Positions 1 to 7,364 of a stretch of 64,000 bases of DNA are shown piece after piece. Both the position numbers and the translations under genes were made by a program. Position 1 is the stretch's first letter. Each line of letters begins with the position of its first letter. This stretch comes from Burkholderiaceae bacterium (GTDB lineage: Bacteria > Pseudomonadota > Gammaproteobacteria > Burkholderiales > Burkholderiaceae_C), in assembly GCA_023954095.1 (NCBI GenBank), contig JAMLIQ010000004.1, forward strand, positions 43,144-107,143. The letters run 5' to 3'. The notes beneath the pieces were generated by a model. The model did not search any database. It was not told where the DNA came from and saw nothing but the letters and a program-made list of their open reading frames with translations.

Positions 1-327
1 CACCAGGTGCTGCTCGGTGAAATCACCGGTGGAGTTCACCAGGCTCATGACCTTGACGATGCGCTTGACGCGGTTCAGGTCCCCGCCTGCTGCAGCCTGC
101 AGCGTGCCCATCAGGTCGATGGCGACGGCGCGTGCGGCGGCCTTGCCTTCTTCGGTCGTGATGTTCTTGCCAAACTGCGCAGCCCAGGGTTTGCCGTCCT
201 TGCGGGCGATATGGCCGCTCAGGAAGACGAGCTTGCCGGTCTGCACATAGGGCACATAGGCCGCTGCCGGCACGCTGACCGGGGGCAGGGTGATGTTGAG
301 GGCGGAAAGCTGGTCGTAAACGCTCAT
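1..327 (-). CDS. RidA (YjgF/YER057c/UK114) family protein, C-terminus cut by window edge
   Basis: Reading leftward from an ATG at 327, the frame stays open for 109 codons to the window edge, so the C-terminus is missing. The product begins MSVYDQLSALNITLPPVSVP and carries a LVFLSGHIARKDGKP stretch and a GDLNRVKRIVKV stretch, both typical of the RidA family. RidA proteins form trimers that hydrolyse reactive enamine/imine intermediates from pyridoxal-phosphate enzymes. The family usually has 125-155 residues, so most of the protein is present. This subgroup (YjgH/TdcF-like, starting with S-x-Y-x-x-L) is not assigned a specific substrate here. It is divergent from comEC, with 181 bp between them holding no recognisable feature. 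Confidence 0.85.
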   Translation of the reverse strand, partial: MSVYDQLSALNITLPPVSVPAAAYVPYVQTGKLVFLSGHIARKDGKPWAAQFGKNITTEEGKAAARAVAIDLMGTLQAAAGGDLNRVKRIVKVMSLVNSTGDFTEQHLV

Positions 328-508
328 GGTGTTCCTTGAAAAAAATAGATTCCGGCGCTGCGGGAGCGCGGTGCTCCACCACGCAGGCGGATTTTGCGTG
401 CAGGGCCGGGCCAAGCCTTGGCATGTTACACAGGCGTGCGCCCGCTGTGCGCGGCAGGGGGCGCTGCGGACCATTTTCAGCACGATGCGCCTGCCGTAGC
501 ATGCGTGC

Positions 509-3007
509 ATGCCGCCACCCTCCGACGTCCTGCCATCGCCAGACTTCGCCGCACCGCAGGCCGCTGTGGGGCGCGGCCATGGGGGCACTGCGGTCTTGCT
601 GGGCACGGTGCTGGGGGCGGCCTTGCAGCTGCAGCAGGCGGCGTTGTGGCACGCCGGGGTGTATGGCTTGCTGCTGTGCCTTGCGTGTGGCGCTGCCCTG
701 GTGCTGTGGCACTGGGCACCGCAGCGCGGCCCAGCGTGGGAACGGGTGCTGGCCTGGGCCGGGCTGGCCGCGTTGCTGGCGGGCGCGCTGACGGGTCTGC
801 GTGCCGCACATTTTTCTGTCCAGGCCTTGCCGCCCGCGCTGGAGGGAAAAGACATCCAGGTCACCGGCATCGTGGCGGCCATGCCGCAGCCGGGCGACGT
901 GGCGTTGCGTCTGCGTCTGGCGGTCGAATCTGCCCGGCTCGATGGGGCCGCCGTGCAGCTGCCCCCGTTGATCGATCTGGCGTGGTACCGGGGGCTGTGG
1001 CAGGAGACGCCGGACCTGGCGTCCTTGCAAAGCCAGCCCCTGGCTTTGCGCCCCGGTGAACGGTGGCAGCTGACGGTGCGCCTCAAAGCCCCCCACGGCG
1101 CCCGCAACCCGCACGGTTTCGACTATGAGCTGTGGCTGTGGGAACAAGGCGTGCAGGCCACAGGCTATGTGCGCGCCGGACCGCGCGATACGCCTCCCCG
1201 GCGCATCGCATCAACCTGGCGCTACCCCATCGAGCGGGCGCGCCAGACGGTCCGTGATGCGATTGTCGAGCGCCTTGCGCCCGATGCCACCGTGCAGGAG
1301 AGCCTGCGTACGGCGGGTGTGGTGGCGGCCCTGGTGACCGGAGACCAGCGGGCCATTGACCGGGCCGACTGGGATGTGTTCCGCGCCACGGGAGTGGCGC
1401 ACCTCATGAGCATTTCGGGCCTGCACATCACGCTGTTTGCCTGGCTGGCGGCGGCCATGGTGCGGTGGCTCTGGCGCCGCTCGCCACGCCTGTGCCTGGC
1501 CGTGCCGGCGCCGTCGGCCGCACTGGTTTTTGGCGTGCTGCTGGCGGCGATGTATGCCTTGTTCAGTGGCTGGGGCGTGCCCGCGCAGCGCACGGTGCTG
1601 ATGCTGTCCACCGTGGCGCTGTTGCGCCTGTCCGGGCGGCGCTGGCCCTGGCCGCAGGTGTGGCTGCTCACCTGTGCGGTGGTCGTGGCGCTGGATCCCT
1701 GGGCCTTGCTGCAAGCGGGTTTCTGGCTCAGCTTTGTGGCGGTGGCGATTCTGTTTGCTACAGATAGTAGAGCTGATAGCGCTTATCCAGCGGGCACCGG
1801 AGGCCGTTTTTATGCATTATTGCGGGAGCAATGGGTGGTCACGCTGGCGCTCACGCCCCTGGGGCTGCTGCTGTTCGGGCAGGTGTCGCTGGTGGGGCTG
1901 GTGGCCAACCTGCTCGCCATTCCCTGGGTGACCCTGGTGGTGACGCCGCTGGCCTTGCTGGGCACCCTGTGGGCACCGTTGTGGCAACTGGCGGCTGCGG
2001 CGGTGCAGCCGCTGGCGGCCGTGCTGCAATGGCTGGCATCCTGGCCTGGGGCCACGCTGTGGCTACCGGCTGCACCTGTGTGGGCGGGCGTGGCCGGGGT
2101 GGCTGGCGGTGTGCTGCTGGCCCTGCGGCTGCCCTGGCCGGTGCGTGCCCTGGGCGTACCGCTGCTGTTGCCGGTGCTGCTGTGGCAGGCACCACGCCCG
2201 GCGCCGGGGCAGTTTGAACTGCTGGCGGCCGATGTGGGCCAGGGCAATGCTGTGCTGGTGCGCACCGCAACGCACAGCCTGCTGTACGACACCGGACCGC
2301 GCTTCGGCCCCGACAGCGATGCCGGTGGCCGTGTGCTGGTGCCGCTGCTGCGGGCGCTGGGCGAGCGGCTGGACATGCTCATGCTCAGCCACCGCGACAG
2401 CGACCACACCGGCGGCGCGGCCGCCGTCCTGGCGCAGCAGCCCCAGGCCGTGCTCACCGGCTCCATCGCCGGGGACGAAGCGCTGCGTGCCTTGGGGCCT
2501 GCCATGCCCTGTCTGGCAGGTCAGCGCTGGCGCTGGGATGGGGTGGACTTCGAGCTGCTGCACCCTTTGCCCGGCGCCGCCGATGCTGCGCCGGGCCTGC
2601 GTGCGGTGCGCCCCAATTCTTTGAGTTGCGTGCTGCGCATCGTGTCTGCCAGCGGCACGGCGGCATTGCTGGCTGGTGACATTGAAAGCGCGCAGGAGCA
2701 GGCCTTGGTGGACCGCGCAGCGCCGCTGGAGGCCGAGGTGCTGTTATTGCCCCACCATGGCAGCAAGACATCGTCCAGCGCCGCTTTTCTGGCGGCGGTG
2801 CAGCCACGCACCGCCCTGGTGCAGGCGGCCTACCGCAGCCGGTTTGGCCACCCGGCGCCCGAGGTGGTGCAGCGTGTGCAGGCGCACGGCATTGCCGTGG
2901 TGCAGTCGCCGCGCTGCGGCGCGGCCACCTGGCGGTCTGCCCAGCCTGCCCAGGTGCGCTGCGAACGGGAGGAGGCTGCACGCTACTGGCAGCACGCCGT
3001 TCCTTGA
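509..3007 (+). CDS. comEC: DNA internalization-related competence protein ComEC/Rec2
   Basis: The 832-residue product has the ComEC architecture: N-terminal hydrophobic helices, an OB-like soluble region (about 105-220), a multi-helix Competence domain with the signature HLMSISGLHIT near residue 298, and a C-terminal metallo-beta-lactamase-like domain. That domain's metal motif HRDSDHTGG gives H628, D630, D632 and H633. ComEC forms the inner-membrane channel through which single-stranded DNA enters during transformation; the C-terminal domain is thought to degrade the non-transported strand. An unusual segment at 1754-1820 is a copy of the interspersed repeat found elsewhere in this window, read in frame between two hydrophobic segments. 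The ATG at 509 is the first start in the frame. No other competence gene is adjacent. Confidence 0.93.
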   Translation: MPPPSDVLPSPDFAAPQAAVGRGHGGTAVLLGTVLGAALQLQQAALWHAGVYGLLLCLACGAALVLWHWAPQRGPAWERVLAWAGLAALLAGALTGLRAAHFSVQALPPALEGKDIQVTGIVAAMPQPGDVALRLRLAVESARLDGAAVQLPPLIDLAWYRGLWQETPDLASLQSQPLALRPGERWQLTVRLKAPHGARNPHGFDYELWLWEQGVQATGYVRAGPRDTPPRRIASTWRYPIERARQTVRDAIVERLAPDATVQESLRTAGVVAALVTGDQRAIDRADWDVFRATGVAHLMSISGLHITLFAWLAAAMVRWLWRRSPRLCLAVPAPSAALVFGVLLAAMYALFSGWGVPAQRTVLMLSTVALLRLSGRRWPWPQVWLLTCAVVVALDPWALLQAGFWLSFVAVAILFATDSRADSAYPAGTGGRFYALLREQWVVTLALTPLGLLLFGQVSLVGLVANLLAIPWVTLVVTPLALLGTLWAPLWQLAAAAVQPLAAVLQWLASWPGATLWLPAAPVWAGVAGVAGGVLLALRLPWPVRALGVPLLLPVLLWQAPRPAPGQFELLAADVGQGNAVLVRTATHSLLYDTGPRFGPDSDAGGRVLVPLLRALGERLDMLMLSHRDSDHTGGAAAVLAQQPQAVLTGSIAGDEALRALGPAMPCLAGQRWRWDGVDFELLHPLPGAADAAPGLRAVRPNSLSCVLRIVSASGTAALLAGDIESAQEQALVDRAAPLEAEVLLLPHHGSKTSSSAAFLAAVQPRTALVQAAYRSRFGHPAPEVVQRVQAHGIAVVQSPRCGAATWRSAQPAQVRCEREEAARYWQHAVP
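1754..1820. repeat. Interspersed palindromic repeat, in-frame copy inside comEC
   Basis: The stretch starts TTTGCTACAGATAGTAG and continues through GATAGCGCTTATCCAGCGG to GTTTTTATGCAT. It shows the AT-rich edges and the AGCGCT-centred core of the intergenic repeats listed elsewhere. It adds about 20 residues (FATDSRADSAYPAGTGGRFY) to ComEC without breaking the frame. Confidence 0.6.
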
Positions 3008-3062
3008 CATGCCTGCGCCGCACTGGCGCACAACTTGCTATCCTGACTCCAGGAGGCCTGCG

Positions 3063-4529
3063 ATGCAGAAATTTGATGAGATGTACGCCCTGCTGCCCTT
3101 TGACGGCAGCGATGTGCGAGCCCATTACAAGCGTTATGGGCAGTGGCTGGCCCGGCAGGCCCCCGAAACCATGCAGGCGCGGCGGGCCGAGGCCGAGATG
3201 ATTTTTCGCCGCGTAGGCATCACCTTTGCCGTGTATGGCGACAAGGACGAAGGCGGCGCGGGCAACGAGCGCCTGATTCCGTTCGACCTGGTGCCGCGCA
3301 TCATTCCGGCGCAGGAGTGGGCGCGCATGGAGCGCGGACTGGTGCAGCGCGTGGCCGCACTCAACCACTTCATCCGCGATGTGTACCACGGGCAGGACAT
3401 CCTCCGGGCGGGCATCGTGCCGGCCGATCTGGTGTTGCAGAACGCCCAGTACCGCCCCGAGATGGCGGGCCTGCAGGTGCCGCGGGACATTTATGCGCAC
3501 ATTGCCGGCATCGACATCGTGCGCGCCGCCAACGCGCAGGGCGAAGGGGTGTACTACGTGCTGGAAGACAACCTGCGCGTGCCTTCGGGGGTGTCGTACA
3601 TGCTGGAAAACCGCAAGATGATGATGCGGCTTTTCCCCGACCTGTTCGGCATGCACCAGGTGGCGCCCGTGGCGCATTACCCCGACCTGCTGCTCGACAC
3701 CCTGCGTGCCAGCGCCCCGGCGGGTGCGCCCGACCCTACCGTGGTGGTGCTCACCCCCGGCATGCACAACAGCGCCTATTTTGAACATGCCTTTCTGGCA
3801 CAGCAGATGGGGGTGGAACTGGTCGAAGGGCAGGACTTGGTGGTGCGCGACAAGTTCGTCTACATGCGCACCACGCGCGGCCTGCAGCGGGTGGATGTGA
3901 TCTACCGCCGGGTGGACGACGATTTTCTGGACCCCCAGGTGTTCCGCCCGACCTCCACGCTGGGCTGCGCCGGGCTGATGGAGGCGTACCGCGCAGGCAG
4001 CGTGGCGATCTGCAATGCCGTGGGCACGGGCGTGGCCGACGACAAATCGGTCTACCCCTATGTGCCCGAGATGATCCGCTTCTACCTGGGCGAGGAGCCC
4101 CTCCTGGCCAACGTGCCCACCTGGCTGTGCCGCAAGCCGGACGATCTGCGCTACGTGCTCGACCACCTGCACGAGCTGGTGGTCAAGGAGGTGCACGGCG
4201 CCGGCGGCTACGGCATGCTGATTGGTCCGGCCGCCACGCGCGCCGAGATCGAGAACTTCCGCCAGGCCCTGGTGGCCGACCCGGCGCGCTACATCGCCCA
4301 GCCCACGCTCAGCCTGTCGAGCTGCCCGACCTTTGTGGAAAGCGGCCTGGCGCCGCGCCACATCGATCTGCGGCCCTTTGTGCTGTCGGGCGAGAAGGTG
4401 CAGATGGTGGCCGGGGGGCTGACCCGGGTGGCGCTCAAGGAAGGCTCGCTCGTCGTCAATTCATCACAAGGCGGCGGCACCAAGGACACCTGGGTGCTGC
4501 AGGAAGAAGAAGGGAGCACACCATGCTGA
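3063..4529 (+). CDS. Circularly permuted type 2 ATP-grasp protein (DUF404/DUF407)
   Basis: The start ATG at 3063 follows a strong AGGAGG box, giving a 488-residue protein beginning MQKFDEMYALL. Family hallmarks include RIIPAQEWARMERGLVQRV, VYYVLEDNLRVPSGVSYMLE and HIDLRPFVLSGEKVQMVAGG with the terminal SQGGGTKDTWVL. These proteins are predicted ATP-dependent carboxylate-amine ligases and usually sit with alpha-E and transglutaminase-like genes; the reaction is not established for this family. Here alpha-E follows directly, but no transglutaminase gene is nearby. The stop codon overlaps a downstream ATG (ATGCTGA at 4523-4529), so translation is likely coupled to the next frame. Confidence 0.92.
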   Translation: MQKFDEMYALLPFDGSDVRAHYKRYGQWLARQAPETMQARRAEAEMIFRRVGITFAVYGDKDEGGAGNERLIPFDLVPRIIPAQEWARMERGLVQRVAALNHFIRDVYHGQDILRAGIVPADLVLQNAQYRPEMAGLQVPRDIYAHIAGIDIVRAANAQGEGVYYVLEDNLRVPSGVSYMLENRKMMMRLFPDLFGMHQVAPVAHYPDLLLDTLRASAPAGAPDPTVVVLTPGMHNSAYFEHAFLAQQMGVELVEGQDLVVRDKFVYMRTTRGLQRVDVIYRRVDDDFLDPQVFRPTSTLGCAGLMEAYRAGSVAICNAVGTGVADDKSVYPYVPEMIRFYLGEEPLLANVPTWLCRKPDDLRYVLDHLHELVVKEVHGAGGYGMLIGPAATRAEIENFRQALVADPARYIAQPTLSLSSCPTFVESGLAPRHIDLRPFVLSGEKVQMVAGGLTRVALKEGSLVVNSSQGGGTKDTWVLQEEEGSTPC

Positions 4530-4669
4530 GCCGCACTGCCGACCGCCTGTTCTGGATGTCGAGATACACCGAACGGGCAGAAAAGACCGCCGCAGGCGGG
4601 CTTTCACTAAAACACTGCCGACGCGCGCAGCGCGTGCGGGGGGCTCTGCCCGGGGAGGACGCATGCTGA
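4523..4669 (+). pseudogene. Small ORF from partial duplication of the alpha-E start
   Basis: This 48-codon frame begins with 19 codons that match the true alpha-E start 140 bp downstream at 55 of 57 bases, then runs into unrelated sequence. It overlaps the ATP-grasp stop as ATGCTGA. Its own stop overlaps the true alpha-E ATG in the same ATGCTGA arrangement, so both junctions look translationally coupled. It has its own GGGAG-like ribosome site. The peptide beyond residue 22 shows no recognisable family. The simplest reading is a tandem partial duplication; whether the peptide has a role is unknown. Confidence 0.7.
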
Positions 4670-5622
4670 GCCGTACTGCCGACCACCTGTTCTGGATGTC
4701 GAGATACACCGAACGGGCAGAGAACACTGCCCGCATGCTGAACGTAGGCTACGAGACCGCACTGCTGCCGCAGTCCACCGCCCGTGCCCAGGCGGGCTGG
4801 CTGGGCATGCTCTCGATCAGCGAGCTGATCCCTGCATATACGGCGCGCCATGGTGCCGTCACGCGCGAAGGCGTGCTGGACTTCATGGTGCGCGACGGCA
4901 ACAACTCCTCGTCCATCCTGTCGTGCCTGCGTGCTGCGCGCGAGAACGCCCGTGCCGTGCGCGGCGCGCTCACCACCGAGGTTTGGGAAACGCAGAACCA
5001 GACCTGGCTGGAACTGCACCGCCTGCTGCAAAGCGGCGCATTCGAGCGCGATCCCGGCCAGTTCTTTGAGTGGGTGAAGTACCGCTCGCACCTCTCGCGG
5101 GGTGTCACGCTGGGCACCATGCTGCAGGACGAGGCCTTTCACTTCCTGCGCCTCGGTACCTTCCTGGAGCGGGCTGACAATACGGCGCGGCTGCTGGATG
5201 TGAAGTTCCATGCGGTCCAGCGCGACTTCCATGGCGTGGTCGGCGGGCGCGAGCCGGAGGCCGATTTCTACCACTGGAGCGCCATCCTGCGCAGCGTCTC
5301 GGCCTTCGAGGTCTATCGCAAGGTGTACCGCGATGTCATCACGCCCGAGCGCGTGGCCGACCTGCTGATCCTGCGGCGCGACATGCCGCGCTCCCTGCAC
5401 GCCTGTCTGCGCGAGGTGGTGGACAACCTGGCCCTGGTGTCCAACGACCAGTCACAGCACACCGAACGGCGTGCCGGGCGGCTGCTGGCCGACCTGCAGT
5501 ACGGCCGCATCGATGAAATCCTGGCCACGGGCCTGCACGCTTTCCTGACGCAGTTTCTTGACCGGGTGAATGACCTGGGTGCGGGCATCGGGCGTGACTT
5601 CCTTGCAACCACGGGCGGGTAG
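4663..5622 (+). CDS. Alpha-E domain-containing protein (DUF403)
   Basis: The product has 319 residues, close to the family norm, and starts MLSRTADHLFWMSRYTERAE. Other family motifs are FLRLGTFLERADNTARLLD and DFYHWSAILRSVSAFEVYRK. Alpha-E proteins are all-helical partners of circularly permuted ATP-grasp enzymes and are thought to act in the same uncharacterised peptide or amide ligation pathway. The start is preceded by a GGGGAGGA box inside the duplicated junction. The gene ends 17 bp before the converging VF530 gene. A short GGGCGC/GCGCCC hairpin (5629-5648) lies at the convergent junction and lacks a T-run. Confidence 0.92.
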   Translation: MLSRTADHLFWMSRYTERAENTARMLNVGYETALLPQSTARAQAGWLGMLSISELIPAYTARHGAVTREGVLDFMVRDGNNSSSILSCLRAARENARAVRGALTTEVWETQNQTWLELHRLLQSGAFERDPGQFFEWVKYRSHLSRGVTLGTMLQDEAFHFLRLGTFLERADNTARLLDVKFHAVQRDFHGVVGGREPEADFYHWSAILRSVSAFEVYRKVYRDVITPERVADLLILRRDMPRSLHACLREVVDNLALVSNDQSQHTERRAGRLLADLQYGRIDEILATGLHAFLTQFLDRVNDLGAGIGRDFLATTGG

Positions 5623-5639
5623 GGTCGTGGGCGCCCTGT

Positions 5640-5963
5640 TCAGCGCCCGTGCGCGGCGCTGCGTTTTTGCTCGCGCAGCATGAACAGGTAGAGGCTCTCG
5701 ACCTTCTCGCGCGCCCAGGGCGTCTTGCGCAAAAACTTGAGGCTGGAGCCCACGCTCGGGTCCACCTGAAAGCAGCGCACCGGTATCTTCTGCCCCAGGC
5801 CCGGCCAGCCGTAGTGCTCGGAAAGCGCGCGCACCATGGCTTCCAGCGTGACGCCGTGCAGGGGATTGCGGGGCTGCAGGGCGGGTCGGGGCGCGGGGGC
5901 TTGTGCCTCGCTTGCCGGGGCAGCCGACGGCACGGGTTCAGGAGGGTGCGTAGGGGCGGTCAT
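5640..5963 (-). CDS. VF530 family DNA-binding protein (DUF2132)
   Basis: This 107-residue protein has an Ala/Pro-rich N-terminal tail of about 33 residues followed by the compact VF530 domain. The domain shows NPLHGVTLEAMVRALSEHYG, QKIPVRCFQVDPSVGSSLKF and LRKTPWAREKVESLYL, all diagnostic. The Vibrio fischeri homologue is a small double-stranded DNA-binding fold; the cellular role is unknown. It is a single gene converging on alpha-E and lying 42 bp downstream of bfr on the same strand. Confidence 0.88.
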   Translation of the reverse strand: MTAPTHPPEPVPSAAPASEAQAPAPRPALQPRNPLHGVTLEAMVRALSEHYGWPGLGQKIPVRCFQVDPSVGSSLKFLRKTPWAREKVESLYLFMLREQKRSAAHGR

Positions 5964-6005
5964 GCGCCAAGCATAGCGGCGCCCCGGGCAGGGCGCTGCG
6001 GGCCG

Positions 6006-6482
6006 TTACTCCGCTTCGCCCATCTGCGACTGCAGGTAGTTGGGCAGGCCCAGCTTGTCGATCAGGTCGATCTGGGTTTCGAGGAAATCGATGTGCTCTT
6101 CGGTGTCGTTCAGGATCTTCTGCAGCAGATCACGCGACACATAGTCGTGCACGGTTTCGCAGTGGGCCATGCCGGCCTTGATCGTGGCCTGCGCGCCCTG
6201 CTCGGCGCGCAGGTCGCAGGCCAGGATCTCGGCCACATCCTCGCCCACCTGCAGCTTGCCCAGGTCCTGCAGGTTGGGCAGGCCGTCGAGCACGAAAATG
6301 CGGTCCATCAGCCAGTCGGCGTGTTTCATCTCGCCAATCGACTCGTCGTATTCCTTCTTCGCCAGGCGGTCAAAGCCCCAGTGCTTGAGCATGCGAAAGT
6401 GCAGGAAATACTGGTTGATGGCCGTGAGTTCGTTCTTGAGCTGGGCCTGCAGATGGCCGATGACTTGGGGGTCGCCTTGCAT
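6006..6482 (-). CDS. bfr: Bacterioferritin with a substituted ferroxidase ligand
   Basis: The protein has 158 residues, the same length as E. coli Bfr, and aligns without gaps. It keeps E18, E51, H54, E94 and H130 of the di-iron site and the haem-ligand M52. Position 127, a bridging glutamate in E. coli (ExxH130), is threonine here (D126-T127-E128-E129-H130). Bacterioferritins form 24-subunit shells that store iron; the missing carboxylate could weaken ferroxidase activity or be compensated by E128 or a second subunit type. A TCCTGAC-containing leader supplies an AGGAG box 6 nt before the ATG. It is divergent from ahpC. Confidence 0.93.
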   Translation of the reverse strand: MQGDPQVIGHLQAQLKNELTAINQYFLHFRMLKHWGFDRLAKKEYDESIGEMKHADWLMDRIFVLDGLPNLQDLGKLQVGEDVAEILACDLRAEQGAQATIKAGMAHCETVHDYVSRDLLQKILNDTEEHIDFLETQIDLIDKLGLPNYLQSQMGEAE

Positions 6483-6616
6483 GGGGGTCTCCTGACGGGT
6501 TCGAAAAAAAAGGGGGCAGCTGCCTGCCGCGAAGCTGCAAGCCTACTCCACCGGACACAGTGTGATGGCCTGTGCAGCCAAAACCCTGCGGTCAATGCAT
6601 AAAATAGCTAAAAACG

Positions 6617-6653
6617 ATTGGTATGATTCATTCAATTGATTGGAATTATTCTC
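6617..6653 (+). promoter_or_regulatory. Candidate OxyR binding region upstream of ahpC
   Basis: Two GATTGG direct repeats (6616-6621 and 6638-6643) lie 22 bp apart, the spacing expected for the two dimers of an OxyR tetramer. The first half, starting at 6617, matches ATAGnTnnnAnCTAT at 7 of 10 defined bases; the second matches only weakly. The region overlaps the proposed ahpC -35 element, as is usual for OxyR-activated promoters. Confidence 0.35.
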
Positions 6654-6669
6654 AGAACCGGCCCATACT
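6640..6669 (+). promoter_or_regulatory. Putative ahpC sigma-70 promoter
   Basis: A TTGGAA hexamer (6640-6645) and a CATACT hexamer (6664-6669) are separated by 18 bp, each matching the sigma-70 consensus at 4 of 6 bases. They lie about 40 bp upstream of the ahpC ATG. Confidence 0.4.
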
Positions 6670-6709
6670 CTGTCCTGTGTTCACATTCCAACCCTGAAAG
6701 GTAACAACC

Positions 6710-7273
6710 ATGTCCCTGATCAACACCCAAGTCCAGCCCTTCAAGACCGAAGCCTTTCACAACGGTAAATTCATCACCGTCACTGAAGAAAGCTTCAAGG
6801 GCAAGTGGTCCGTGGTGATCTTCATGCCCGCCGCCTTCACCTTCAACTGCCCCACTGAAGTGGAAGACGCTGCCGAGCACTACGCTGAATTCCAGAAGGC
6901 CAACACCGAGGTCTACATCGTGACCACCGACACGCACTTTTCGCACAAGGTGTGGCACGAAACCTCGCCAGCGGTCGGCAAGGCCCAATTCCCGCTGGTG
7001 GGCGACCCCACGCACCAGCTGACCAACGCCTTTGACGTGCACATCGCCGAAGAGGGCCTGGCACTGCGCGGCACCTTCATCATCAACCCCGATGGCGTGA
7101 TCAAGACCATGGAAGTGCATTCCAACGAAATCGCCCGCGATGTGAAGGAAACCCTGCGCAAGCTCAAGGCAGCCCAGTACACCGCAGCGCATCCTGGCGA
7201 AGTGTGCCCCGCCAAGTGGAACGAAGGCGCCAAGACCATCGCCCCCTCGCTCGACCTGGTCGGCAAGATCTAA
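6710..7273 (+). CDS. ahpC: Alkyl hydroperoxide reductase subunit C (2-Cys peroxiredoxin)
   Basis: The 187-residue protein has the peroxidatic cysteine C47 in FTFNCPTE and the resolving cysteine C166 in GEVCPAKW, matching the classical AhpC numbering. It reduces hydrogen peroxide, organic peroxides and peroxynitrite in the cytoplasm and is recycled by AhpF. An AAAGG box precedes the ATG. ahpF follows after 91 bp that contain an intrinsic terminator, which fits higher expression of the C subunit. The candidate OxyR site upstream suggests peroxide induction. Confidence 0.97.
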   Translation: MSLINTQVQPFKTEAFHNGKFITVTEESFKGKWSVVIFMPAAFTFNCPTEVEDAAEHYAEFQKANTEVYIVTTDTHFSHKVWHETSPAVGKAQFPLVGDPTHQLTNAFDVHIAEEGLALRGTFIINPDGVIKTMEVHSNEIARDVKETLRKLKAAQYTAAHPGEVCPAKWNEGAKTIAPSLDLVGKI

Positions 7274-7302
7274 GCCAGCCGGTACGCCGCGTTGACCATG
7301 AC

Positions 7303-7331
7303 GCCCGGGTGCCTGGCGCCCGGGCTTTTTT
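7303..7331 (+). terminator. Intrinsic terminator between ahpC and ahpF
   Basis: The arms GCCCGGG (7303-7309) and CCCGGGC (7319-7325) pair perfectly around a 9-nt loop and are followed by six T residues. It lies 30 bp after ahpC and before ahpF, so it probably acts as a leaky terminator that lowers ahpF transcription. Confidence 0.8.
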
Positions 7332-7364
7332 ACGCCCATAAATCGAAACAACAGGAGTTTTTCC

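Noticed and set aside
2454-4361. A 635-codon reverse frame opposite the ATP-grasp gene
   Set aside because: No motifs; shadows comEC and the ATP-grasp gene, both clearly real.
5629-5648. Hairpin between alpha-E and VF530 as a terminator
   Set aside because: Only six pairs and no T-run on either strand.
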